Of a stretch of 64,000 nucleotides of DNA, positions 44,476 through 52,712 are shown one piece after another (within the stretch, counting starts at the first letter, position 1; the number at the start of each line of letters is the position of its first letter). The notes under the pieces were generated by a model. It worked only from the letters and a program-made list of their open reading frames with translations, had not been told where the DNA came from and did no database searches. A program made the position numbers and the translations under genes. Source of the DNA: Patiriisocius sp047731265 (GTDB lineage: Bacteria > Bacteroidota > Bacteroidia > Flavobacteriales > Flavobacteriaceae). The stretch is from assembly GCF_047731265.1 (NCBI RefSeq), contig NZ_CP159835.1:1302001-1366000 (forward strand), in the 5' to 3' direction.

Positions 44476-45720
44476 ATGGCTAGTATAAAAATATCATTAA
44501 GAAAGAAGTTGAATACAAAAGGAGAGTACCCAATTGTTATGCGTGTTGTAAAAGACAGAAAATCCAAATTGATTAGTTTAGGGATAACTACACTATTAAA
44601 AGATTGGGATATAAAGGCTAATAAATTTAAGAGAAGTCACCCTAATTGCAATCAACGCAATAGAATTTTGTTAGAATTAGAACAAAAAGGATTGAAGATA
44701 ATAGATGAATACATTGCAACAGATACAGATTTTACATTAGAGCAGTTTGAAGAACAGTTTAAAGGTGTGAGTAAAAACAAAAAGACTGTGTTTCAGTTTT
44801 GGAAAGAGAAGATTGAGGAGCTTATTCAAGTAGGAAGAACAGGAAATGCTAGAGCACATAGGGATACCTGCACTTCTTTCTTCAAGTTCCAGAAAAATAA
44901 ATCTTTAAAATTCCATCAAATTACACCTGACTTACTTCTAAAGTATGAAGTTTATTTAAGAACAAAAGGCAATACAGATGGAGGAATAGGTGTTAAGATG
45001 CGAGAGATAAGGGCATTGTTTAATGAAGCAATTCAAAGAGGTATCACGCAAGAGAGGTACTATCCATTCAAGGCGTATAAGGTTTCAAAGTTAAAGGGCA
45101 AGAATATAAAGAAAGCTCTGACTAGAGAACAAATAAGACTAATGGAGGAGCTTGATACGGAACAACTAGCACATTTAATTAATAGTCAAAACTATATGAT
45201 TTTTAGTTACTATATGGGTGGTATGAATTTCGTAGATATGATGAAATTAAAGTGGTCAGATATTGATGGCAATAGAATTTTGTATAAGAGATCAAAAACT
45301 AAGGGTAGATTTTCTACTAAGATAATGCTGCCTGTTGAGAAGATTTTAGCGTATTACAGAAATAAACACAGCAAGACAAATTACATATTTCCCATTTTAC
45401 TAAGCAATGAACTTACTCCCACTCAAATTGAGAACAGGAAAGCAAAAACTCTGAAAAAATTTAATAAAGACTTAAAAGAGATTGCTTCATTAGTTGGTAT
45501 TACAACTAATGTTACTAGTTATACCATTAGACACAGCTTTGCAACAAATTTAAAGTATGCTGGGATTTCAATGGATGTGATAAGTGAGACAATGGGACAT
45601 CAAGATGTGAATGTGACTAAAGCCTATTTGAAAGAATTTAATGATGAGGTTTTAGATAATGCAATGGAGAAACTTTTAGAAGAGCCAGAACAAGGATATT
45701 TTTATAGAGTAGCATCTTAA
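44476..45720 (+). CDS. Tyrosine-type site-specific integrase
   Basis: 414 aa: arm-binding domain (about 1-85), SAM-like core-binding domain (about 105-205) and catalytic domain (about 215-400). Catalytic residues seen: Arg352 and His353 in TIRHSFATN, His375 in MGHQDVN and nucleophile Tyr384 in TKAYLKEF. Box I reads YYMGGMNFVDMMKLKW with no arginine, and the usual box II histidine position holds Tyr349. Some Bacteroidota integrases (for example IntDOT) also lack the first arginine. It integrates the element into tRNA-Asn. Confidence 0.9.
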   Translation: MASIKISLRKKLNTKGEYPIVMRVVKDRKSKLISLGITTLLKDWDIKANKFKRSHPNCNQRNRILLELEQKGLKIIDEYIATDTDFTLEQFEEQFKGVSKNKKTVFQFWKEKIEELIQVGRTGNARAHRDTCTSFFKFQKNKSLKFHQITPDLLLKYEVYLRTKGNTDGGIGVKMREIRALFNEAIQRGITQERYYPFKAYKVSKLKGKNIKKALTREQIRLMEELDTEQLAHLINSQNYMIFSYYMGGMNFVDMMKLKWSDIDGNRILYKRSKTKGRFSTKIMLPVEKILAYYRNKHSKTNYIFPILLSNELTPTQIENRKAKTLKKFNKDLKEIASLVGITTNVTSYTIRHSFATNLKYAGISMDVISETMGHQDVNVTKAYLKEFNDEVLDNAMEKLLEEPEQGYFYRVAS

Positions 45721-45922
45721 GATAACTTGTAGGGTTTCTTTTTAAATCTTCCCACCCTAAAAAATCTTGGATTTAACAACGCAGGAGCTTGGACGAGGAA
45801 GCCAATAATGGACTTTTCTTTGTAATTAATTTGTTATCACAAAGATAAGGCTCTCAAAAATAGCATCCAAGTGGTTTTAAAAAGTAGTAGCTAATAGCCA
45901 TTTCTAAAAATCAAGTAAAAAT

Positions 45923-45954
45923 AAATGCATTTTACATTCGTGTAAGGTGCATTT
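45923..45954 (+). terminator. Stable hairpin with TTCG loop after the integrase
   Basis: 14-bp stem (45923-45936 with 45941-45954, two G-T pairs) closed by a TTCG tetraloop; the right arm ends in a T-run. Probably a terminator, possibly bidirectional, or a leader structure for the ATPase gene 36 nt downstream. Confidence 0.65.
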
Positions 45955-45990
45955 TTCTATTATAAATATTAATCTTAAATAATTTAAACA

Positions 45991-46854
45991 ATGGAATTAA
46001 GACAATCAGAAAGAAAGAGAGCCAAGATTAAGATGGCACTCCAAGGAAGTGCAGGTAGTGGTAAAACATATTCAAGTTTATTGCTTGCTAAAGGAATAAC
46101 AAATAATAACCTAACAAAGGTTGCTATAATAGATAGTGAAAATGGTAGTGCAGATTTATATGCTCACATTGGGCAGTATAACGTACTATCCTTAACACCA
46201 CCTTATACACCTGAAAAGTACATTGAAGCTATAGACATTTGTCTTAAAGCAGGGATGGAAGTTATAATACTAGATTCCATATCTCAAGTTTGGGATGAGT
46301 TATTAGATTTTCACTCTAAGCTCTCAGGCAATAGCTTTTCTAATTGGGCAAAAATCACGCCTCGCCAAAAAGCTTTTGTAGATAAAATTTTACAGGCTAA
46401 TGCTCACATCATTGCTACAATGCGAACTAAACAGGATTATGTACTTCAACACAAAGATGGAAAGTATGTGCCTGAGAAAGTAGGTTTAAAGGCTGTACAA
46501 AGAGATGGTGTAGATTATGAATTTACACTAGTATTTGACATCAACTCTAAACATTTTGCAGTAGCAAGTAAGGATAGAACTAATCTATTTTCTTCCAAAC
46601 CTGAATTCATAATAAACCCAGCAACAGGAAAGAAGATTTTAGATTGGTGCAACAATGGTGAAACTATTGATGAAATAAGAGTTCAGATACTAGCTTGTAA
46701 GACCTTAGAACAGTTACGGAAGCTATACCAACAACACTATACTATAAAAGACCTTTTGGAGGATTTCAAACTTCAGAAGGAAACTATTGAAGTAAAATCT
46801 AATTTATTAACCCCTCAAAACATTCAACTAAATGGAAACTCAACTCATTCCTAA
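45991..46854 (+). CDS. Sak4-like AAA ATPase (phage recombination type)
   Basis: 287 aa, a compact RecA-like fold. Walker A GSAGSGKTYSS (about 19-29), Walker B VIILDSISQVW (about 91-101). Proteins of this kind in phages and islands act in single-strand annealing or ssDNA handling. The C-terminal ~70 residues are helical. Its end overlaps the DUF3871 gene by 23 nt, so the two are translated together. Confidence 0.75.
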   Translation: MELRQSERKRAKIKMALQGSAGSGKTYSSLLLAKGITNNNLTKVAIIDSENGSADLYAHIGQYNVLSLTPPYTPEKYIEAIDICLKAGMEVIILDSISQVWDELLDFHSKLSGNSFSNWAKITPRQKAFVDKILQANAHIIATMRTKQDYVLQHKDGKYVPEKVGLKAVQRDGVDYEFTLVFDINSKHFAVASKDRTNLFSSKPEFIINPATGKKILDWCNNGETIDEIRVQILACKTLEQLRKLYQQHYTIKDLLEDFKLQKETIEVKSNLLTPQNIQLNGNSTHS

Positions 46855-47848
46855 AAGCCGTCTTGAATTAGTGCCAGTTAGGCAACAAGACTCAATACAG
46901 AACAGGATGCAAGTTCCTGCTGTAACAGTAGCAAAAAAGAATCCTTTTATAGAGGCTAATACGAAAAGTGTTAGCCTTTCTCATTTGCAACAGGATTGTA
47001 TCATACCTGTATTTAGCAAGGACAATGAAAGAACTATAAGCCATCAAGAGTTTATAGAAGTTGCACAACAATGTGTTGCTAATGTATTTCCCAATCATAG
47101 CCTGGAAATGCCAGAGATACGCACTAGTCATAATATAAAAGGTAGAATCCCAAGTGCAATATATAAGTCAGCAAAGGACTTATTAAACCACGAGAAGACT
47201 ACTTATTATGAAAGGATGGCATTCATTATACGGGTACCTAGTATAACTAAAACAATAAATGGTAATACACTAGCTTTAATGATTGGTGGGGTGAGAAGTT
47301 ATAACAGGGAGAACCTCTATTCAAAAAAGTCAGTAGAGAAATTCCAAGTTTTTATTGGTTTTCAAAATTTAATTTGTTGCAACTTATGTATTAGTACGGA
47401 TGGGTTTTCTTCTGAAATGCGTGTAGGTAGTGTAAATGAGCTAGCAGGCAAGGTGCAAGACTTAATGATGGGTTATGATGCAGAAAAGCATTTAAAACAG
47501 CTGGAAACCCTCTCTGAGTATAGCTTGACTGAATCACAATTCGCACAAATGATAGGGAAGGCTAAGCTGTACAATTATATCTCAAAAGAGAATAAAGCTA
47601 ACATACCAGAACTGTTACTGAATGATGGTCAGGTTTCCACTATTGCAAAAGATTTTTACCAAGACGAAAGATTTTGTATGAATGATGGTAACATTAACCT
47701 CTGGAATGTATACAACCTTTTCACATCAGCTAATAAGAGCAGTTATATTGACACCTTTAGTGATAGGAATGTAAATGCCTTTGAGTTTACAAATGGACTA
47801 GCACAAACTCTCAATGGTGAATCCAATTACCATTGGTTTTTGAGTTGA
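46832..47848 (+). CDS. DUF3871 family protein
   Basis: 338 aa. The sequence EMPEIRTSHNIKGRIPSAIY and GNTLALMIGGVRSYNRENLY are typical of DUF3871, a Bacteroidota family almost confined to integrative elements and phages. Function unknown; the constant pairing with an annealing-type ATPase suggests DNA replication or recombination. A strong terminator follows. Confidence 0.78.
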   Translation: METQLIPKSRLELVPVRQQDSIQNRMQVPAVTVAKKNPFIEANTKSVSLSHLQQDCIIPVFSKDNERTISHQEFIEVAQQCVANVFPNHSLEMPEIRTSHNIKGRIPSAIYKSAKDLLNHEKTTYYERMAFIIRVPSITKTINGNTLALMIGGVRSYNRENLYSKKSVEKFQVFIGFQNLICCNLCISTDGFSSEMRVGSVNELAGKVQDLMMGYDAEKHLKQLETLSEYSLTESQFAQMIGKAKLYNYISKENKANIPELLLNDGQVSTIAKDFYQDERFCMNDGNINLWNVYNLFTSANKSSYIDTFSDRNVNAFEFTNGLAQTLNGESNYHWFLS

Positions 47849-47853
47849 TTGTT

Positions 47854-47880
47854 TCTCAGCTATCTGTATGATAGCTGAGA
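47854..47880. terminator. Strong terminator between convergent operons
   Basis: Perfect 11-bp stem (47854-47864 with 47870-47880), 5-nt loop, then eight T's on the plus strand. It ends the DUF3871 operon and may also insulate the ABC-3C operon. Confidence 0.8.
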
Positions 47881-47886
47881 TTTTTT

Positions 47887-49794
47887 TTAACTTATATTTT
47901 CTAATGTTTTCTTATTCCCTGTATTAGAATAGAATTCACCTACACAGTAATTAGGGTTATTGAACTCTTCTGGAATATAGGAAGTAGTATATATAATTTG
48001 ATAAGATTCATTAGGGTAATTACTGGCTTTCTGTACTATCAGTCTCTGGAAATTCTTTGCTCTTATTTCTTCAATACCATTATCTTCCATATTATCACAA
48101 AGTATGAATCTAGGAAACCTCATTTCTGGAATTTCTAAACTAGCAAAGAATAAAGCAAATCTTACAGTGTTCTTGAGATAAAAGTTTGAACTGGCAGAAA
48201 ATCTTTTTTGTTTGTCATCTACATATATAGAATTACTACCGTAATCAATATGAAGTGATTTTGCCTCTTTGAATCCATCTTCTCTATTCAAATCTTCGTG
48301 TAGAAGATTCAAAGCAAAACTCTCAACTTTCTTAGAAGTGTTAGCTGCTAATTCGTTTTGGGCATATTCTTGGTGCTTTATTACTTCATTAAGACTTTTG
48401 AGCTTAGTTTTTAGAGTAATTAAATCTTCTTGAAATTGTTGAAACTTAGTTGCTGTTTCCAATAAAGTAGAGAATTGAAGTATTTGACCATCCATTTCCC
48501 CCATCTCTCTTAAAAGTAAGTCTATCTTCTCATCTCTTACGCTCTGTACATCTTTCATAGAGTCATTTACAGCACGTTGGGCAGAGGTTAGTTCTGAATC
48601 AAGCTTTTCTTTCTTTGCTTTTAAATTAACAAGTTGAGCTTTTTGTCTTTCTCTTATCTTTTTTGATTCAATTATTTGAAAGGAAATCTCTTGTTGCATC
48701 TTACTCAGCGCTGTTGTAGCTTCTTTAGTCTCTATGGGTTGTTTACATAAGTTACAATCACCTTCCTTCGCTTTTTCAAGAGTAGAAAGACATTCAGGGC
48801 AAAATGATAAAGGTATCTCACGTAATCCCTCCTTAGTTTTTAGTGAATTTTTTATTGATTTAATTTTTCCTTCCAGCATTTCAAGAAAAAAAGTAGTGTC
48901 TTGAATCTCATAGTCCAATGTGAAAATCTCATCAGCTTGCTTTTCCGAAGATACTCTAAGAGCCAATGCTACCTTTTGAAGTTTTTGAAATTCTAATTTT
49001 GTGTTTTTTGTATATACAACCCTTTTCTTATTTGATTTATAGTTTTCTATTTGTAGCCCTATTTCATCTTTATTAATACGAAGGTTTTCAATAGTGGTTA
49101 ATAGATGTGAAGGCTGAAGTAATAAGGGGTTATCTGATAATCTCTTCATTCCTTTAATTTCACTCTCTAAGATTTCAATTTTCTTTAGTGTATCTTTTTT
49201 ACTTAATCTATTCGAATAAAGCTCTTCATTATATATTCCTAATAGCAACTCTGCTATTGTTTTTCTGGTAAGTGAAGAATCAAATTGTTCATATAAAAAA
49301 AGTGAATTGGTTGGGGAGTCTTGGTCTACGTATAGTAGTCTCAAAATCTGATGCATTGTAATATTGGCATCACCATATACAATAGGCAAATTTAAACTTT
49401 CAAATAGAAGGTTAGAGTAACTTTTTTTATTTGTTGTTGTACTGTATGGATATTTTGTCCACTGTCCAGGCTCTGTGACTTTAATGGCATCATTTAACTC
49501 ACCCCAATAGATATACATAGGTTGATTTGGAGATTGAGAAACCTCTCTCTTAATAGTGGCAATCAGACCATTAAGATTAACTTCAGCAAGAACTGTTTCA
49601 CACTCTAAAGCTTCTTCAACCCAATTTGTAAATGAGCCTCCAAGGACATAAAAAATAAAATGAGAGATTGTAGATTTCCCACTACTATTCTCACCTCTAA
49701 TTATATTTACACCTTTTTTAAATTTTTCATAGTAAGCTACCTTACCTGAATGTGTGTATATTTTTAAACTGTTTAATACTAATTGATTATTCAT
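47887..49794 (-). CDS. ABC-3C type SMC-like ATPase
   Basis: 635 aa. Walker A GENSSGKST (34-42) after the strand GVNIIR; long coiled coil (about 195-450) interrupted by a zinc-hook-like knuckle with CPEC (332-335) and CNLC (347-350); C-terminal ATPase half with the Walker B-like strand FILCDNMED (Asp567). This build, standing third after two small partners, fits the ATPase of ABC-three-component conflict systems (DUF3732-like). The ATPase likely senses invading DNA or replication states and releases the effector. It overlaps the middle gene by 8 nt. Confidence 0.72.
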   Translation of the reverse strand: MNNQLVLNSLKIYTHSGKVAYYEKFKKGVNIIRGENSSGKSTISHFIFYVLGGSFTNWVEEALECETVLAEVNLNGLIATIKREVSQSPNQPMYIYWGELNDAIKVTEPGQWTKYPYSTTTNKKSYSNLLFESLNLPIVYGDANITMHQILRLLYVDQDSPTNSLFLYEQFDSSLTRKTIAELLLGIYNEELYSNRLSKKDTLKKIEILESEIKGMKRLSDNPLLLQPSHLLTTIENLRINKDEIGLQIENYKSNKKRVVYTKNTKLEFQKLQKVALALRVSSEKQADEIFTLDYEIQDTTFFLEMLEGKIKSIKNSLKTKEGLREIPLSFCPECLSTLEKAKEGDCNLCKQPIETKEATTALSKMQQEISFQIIESKKIRERQKAQLVNLKAKKEKLDSELTSAQRAVNDSMKDVQSVRDEKIDLLLREMGEMDGQILQFSTLLETATKFQQFQEDLITLKTKLKSLNEVIKHQEYAQNELAANTSKKVESFALNLLHEDLNREDGFKEAKSLHIDYGSNSIYVDDKQKRFSASSNFYLKNTVRFALFFASLEIPEMRFPRFILCDNMEDNGIEEIRAKNFQRLIVQKASNYPNESYQIIYTTSYIPEEFNNPNYCVGEFYSNTGNKKTLENIS

Positions 49795-50308
49795 CGTAAT
49801 GATATTCAGATAAGTTAGTACGTGCTTTTAGTCCATTGCTGCCATAAAAATCCATATGATAAAAATATGTAGTAAGAATCTTTAAGACATTACTTTCTCT
49901 AACCTCAAGATGTATGTCAATATCACTAATCACAGATATCAATTTATCTCTATCAGTTACCTTAACCCTGCCAGTTGAGTTAAAACTTTTATCAATTATT
50001 CCATAAGAAGATAATTTACTAAAAGCTGCAAGCTGATATGGACTCATTCGTTCAAAAAGCTTTCGGGAATTTATTATTTTTCTGTAGGGATTGTCTCTTT
50101 TAGGAAAAAGCTTTTTTATCTCTCTGTCTTCAGGTTTAGTGCCAAATCTTATTTTCTCAATTTCATAAGGAAAAGCCATGTAGAAATCCCATATCCTTAG
50201 CCTCTCATATTCAACCGAATCATATTGCATATGATTTAGTAGAACAAGAATTCTATAAATGGTGTGGTTTAAATCAAATGCTTCATTATATGTTATCATG
50301 CTATCCAC
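49787..50308 (-). CDS. Probable ABC-3C middle component
   Basis: 173 aa, alpha-helical with a winged-helix-like second half (LAAFSKLSSYGIIDKSFNSTG). It is placed between the CTD protein and the ATPase and overlaps both (13 nt upstream, 8 nt downstream). That position, size and the YDSVEYERLRIWDFYMAFPY-like opening fit the middle components of ABC-3C systems, which bridge the ATPase and the effector. No enzymatic motif is seen. Confidence 0.65.
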   Translation of the reverse strand: MDSMITYNEAFDLNHTIYRILVLLNHMQYDSVEYERLRIWDFYMAFPYEIEKIRFGTKPEDREIKKLFPKRDNPYRKIINSRKLFERMSPYQLAAFSKLSSYGIIDKSFNSTGRVKVTDRDKLISVISDIDIHLEVRESNVLKILTTYFYHMDFYGSNGLKARTNLSEYHYDE

Positions 50309-50868
50309 TTAATATGACATCTTCCCGTGAGGTAATAAATCATTCCTTTTATTTCTTCTGGGTTAAGATAAAGTACATTGTCTTCAGAAGCTTCTTTGCT
50401 TAATAACTCATAGATAGGGTTAATAATCTCTTCATAAATGTCATTTTGAAGTTCTATTACATCTTTACCTTCATTAAGTAAAGGAAGGATTTTAGCCCTA
50501 AATAGCTCAGAAATTTGTGCCAATAGAAGTACAAAAATTCGTTGAGCAGATTGATATTCTTGATAGTGGTAAAGTTTTTTTGCAAACTTCTGTTTCACAA
50601 CTTCAGCATTTTCAATATAGTTGTTTGTACAGCCAGCATCATTAAGCTTTGCTTCTAGTCCTATTACATCTTTTTCTATTTGGTAAGCCGTTAATTCAAA
50701 ACATATCTGCTTTATCTTATCTTCATTGCCATATTCTGTAGACAAATCCCTAAAAAGTCTTCTTATATGACTTATTTTAACCTGTTTAGGGGCGTTTACT
50801 ATCTTATCTCTACCTACAACATCACCACTTTCTGTTTCTATGTTTTTTTGTGAAATTTTCTTAGTCAT
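50296..50868 (-). CDS. ABC-3C C-terminal-domain protein with GDVVGRDKI tag
   Basis: 190 aa. The N-terminus SQKNIETESGDVVGRDKIVN holds the GDVVGRDK-type tag known from several bacterial conflict proteins. The rest (about 30-190) is a helical domain with tetratricopeptide-like spacing, ending LTGRCHIKWIA, which fits the CTD that links effectors to the ABC-3C core. Unusually there is no effector domain in front. The gene just upstream, a 58-aa membrane protein, ends in the same tag, so the effector appears to be a separate chain. Confidence 0.65.
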   Translation of the reverse strand: MTKKISQKNIETESGDVVGRDKIVNAPKQVKISHIRRLFRDLSTEYGNEDKIKQICFELTAYQIEKDVIGLEAKLNDAGCTNNYIENAEVVKQKFAKKLYHYQEYQSAQRIFVLLLAQISELFRAKILPLLNEGKDVIELQNDIYEEIINPIYELLSKEASEDNVLYLNPEEIKGMIYYLTGRCHIKWIA

Positions 50869-50872
50869 AAGT

Positions 50873-51049
50873 TTAGCTAATTTTATCTCTACCTACAACA
50901 TCACCAGATTTCGTTTTAATATTTTTCTGTGTAACCTTGTTAGATTTTTTCTTTGATACTACAACTTTGTAGGTTAGAAAAGAACCGCCAATTATTGCTA
51001 AAACTACTGGGACTATATACTCTAAATTATTTTTTACAAATTCAATCAT
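50873..51049 (-). CDS. 58-aa single-pass membrane protein with GDVVGRDKI tag
   Basis: ATG at 51049 to TAA at 50873. One TM helix (about 11-31, YIVPVVLAIIGGSFLTYKVV), a basic linker (SKKKSNK), then TQKNIKTKSGDVVGRDKIS at the very C-terminus. The tag matches the N-terminus of the next protein at 13 of 16 positions (QKNIxTxSGDVVGRDKI), and the genes are 4 nt apart. It looks like the first gene of the ABC-3C operon and a candidate membrane-acting effector. A recent split or duplication of one ancestral gene is also possible. Confidence 0.7.
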   Translation of the reverse strand: MIEFVKNNLEYIVPVVLAIIGGSFLTYKVVVSKKKSNKVTQKNIKTKSGDVVGRDKIS

Positions 51050-51111
51050 AATGGTAAATTAAATTTATTAATGATAAGGTAATTGTAATGTATTTTAAGA
51101 GGGGAGAAGTT

Positions 51112-51119
51112 CAAAACTA
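51112..51119 (-). promoter_or_regulatory. Candidate -7 box for the ABC-3C operon
   Basis: CAAAACTA on the plus strand is TAGTTTTG on the minus strand, 62 nt before the 58-aa gene. No -33 element found. Confidence 0.4.
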
Positions 51120-51560
51120 CATTATTTTATAGATTAAAAAAAATTAGTCACTGTTAATGTGAGCGCACCAGACCCTTAAAGTACCCCCCCGTAACATTAT
51201 AGATTAAAATCTTCCCCACCCCAATCTGACACAAAAGCATTTTTCTCAGGCTAATAATTAAAACTATACAGTTGAGGTCTTCTTTGTAATCTACGGGTAA
51301 TGTTTTAACGTATTATTTATTCTAGGTTAGGTTTTAGCATCTGTTCTACAGGTATGTTTAAGTATGCTAACCCGTGAGCCATTAAATTGAACCCCTCACT
51401 GCCACGTGCACAGTCCGCACTAATTACCCTTGCTAATTATGGCAGATTATAACAATCTGTACCTTACAGTATTTAAACAGTTTGCAATACAAGGTGATAG
51501 TTGTAATTGAACAGGTTTAAGTAATTCAGTAAGGTTTTTTCAACTCAAAATTAGTATACA
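51120..51560. other. Non-coding stretch between divergent element operons
   Basis: About 440 bp without a supported gene. It contains two copies of an ATAGATTAAAA-type motif (51131 and 51203 areas), a C7 run at 51184-51190, the palindrome CACGTG near 51413 and AT-rich segments. It could hold an origin, a transfer site or regulatory DNA, but no diagnostic structure was found. Confidence 0.4.
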
Positions 51561-51959
51561 ATGGTACGAATTATTGGATTTAAAAGAAGAGAGAAAGAGG
51601 ATGGTACACCATTCTTTACTCTAGAATTACAAGGTGGTGTAGAAATGGTTAAGTCTTTAGAGACAGGACAGTTCTACGCTACAGCAAAGAAAGCAAATGT
51701 TACAAGTACATTTGATGAGGCAACCTGCAAAGCCTTAATAGGTTCTGAAATGCCAGGTAAAATAGTTAAAAAGGTGGTTGAGCCTTATAGCTATGTTGTA
51801 AAGGAAACAGGAGAAGAACTTGTCCTTAATCACAGATGGATATTTGTCCCAGAAGGAGATGAGGAAACTATTCAAGATGAAGCTATTGACCAACTAATGG
51901 CTAATCCATCTAGTTTCTCCCGTAATGGGCAACAAGAATTAGCTGAACAGGCTATTTAG
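51561..51959 (+). CDS. Conserved mobile-element protein of unknown function
   Basis: 132 aa, soluble. The start MVRIIGFKRREKEDGTPFFT and the segment CKALIGSEMPGKIVKKVVEP look like a family that recurs in Bacteroidota elements, usually near RadC-like genes as here. No motif points to an activity. A very strong terminator follows. Confidence 0.55.
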   Translation: MVRIIGFKRREKEDGTPFFTLELQGGVEMVKSLETGQFYATAKKANVTSTFDEATCKALIGSEMPGKIVKKVVEPYSYVVKETGEELVLNHRWIFVPEGDEETIQDEAIDQLMANPSSFSRNGQQELAEQAI

Positions 51960-51970
51960 TATTAATTAAT

Positions 51971-52021
51971 CCTTCCAGTTTTGTGTGAGCACTATATACG
52001 TGTATATACAAAACTGGAAGG
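51971..52021 (+). terminator. Long terminator hairpin
   Basis: Perfect 14-bp stem (51971-51984 with 52008-52021), with a further TATATAC/GTGTATA pairing inside the loop, then TTTTTAATTTT. It sits 12 nt after a stop codon and just before the JAB gene. Confidence 0.85.
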
Positions 52022-52040
52022 ATTTTTAATTTTCAGTCTT

Positions 52041-52475
52041 ATGGAAGTTTCAGAAATAAAAGTATCCTACACAAATACCAACAAGGAAAAAGTAAGGATA
52101 AAAGATAGCAGGACAAGCTATGAAGTAGTATTGTCCCATTGGGACTTGAACATTATTGAGTTTATGGAAGAAGTGAAGGTATTACTGTTGGATAGAGCCA
52201 GCAATGTTCTTGGGATTTATGACTTAGCTAGGGGAGGTACTGCAAGTTGTATTGTGGATATAAAGATTGTTCTTAGTGTAGCCTTAAAGACTCACGCATC
52301 TTCCATTATATTAGTACATAATCATCCTACAGGATACTTAGTGCCTAGTAAAGCAGACAAGAGCCTAACCACTAAAATAAAACAAGCTTGTGAGTATGTG
52401 GATTTAGTCTTGCTTGACCACTTAATAATAAGTAAAGAGAGCTACTATAGTTTTAGTGATGAGGGTTGCCTGTAA
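52041..52475 (+). CDS. RadC-like JAB/MPN domain protein
   Basis: 144 aa from the ATG at 52041; a longer frame from 51981 would run through the terminator hairpin. JAMM motif HNHPTGYLVPSKADKSLT (about 90-107) with the upstream glutamate region intact, plus LLDHLIIS. RadC-like proteins are frequent in mobile elements; their role is still debated. Only the C-terminal JAB part of classical RadC is present, the HhH part being absent. Confidence 0.85.
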   Translation: MEVSEIKVSYTNTNKEKVRIKDSRTSYEVVLSHWDLNIIEFMEEVKVLLLDRASNVLGIYDLARGGTASCIVDIKIVLSVALKTHASSIILVHNHPTGYLVPSKADKSLTTKIKQACEYVDLVLLDHLIISKESYYSFSDEGCL

Positions 52476-52559
52476 AAAGAAAGCAAACACGCACTAGCTT
52501 GTAAAGCTACATTTATTGCTATTTCCTGCTGTAGGGAAATAAAGTAGATATAATACTAT

Positions 52560-52585
52560 AGCCAAAATGAGTTTTTATTTTGGCT
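52560..52585 (+). terminator. Terminator after the JAB gene
   Basis: Perfect 9-bp stem (52560-52568 with 52577-52585), 8-nt loop, then TTTT. Confidence 0.75.
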
Positions 52586-52712
52586 TTTTAATGGGAAAAT
52601 GTGATGCTCTTTTGTAGAGTAGTTTCCACAACTTGGTTTTAGGGCAGTTATAAAACGTAATTGCCAAATAGCCAAAACTTATTATTTGTAAATTGCTTTA
52701 AATTTTTTAGTT

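Noticed and set aside
47887..49794. Housekeeping SbcC/Rad50 or RecN
   Set aside because: Too short for SbcC, no SbcD partner, Cys4 knuckle rather than a CxxC hook, and it sits in a small operon in an island.
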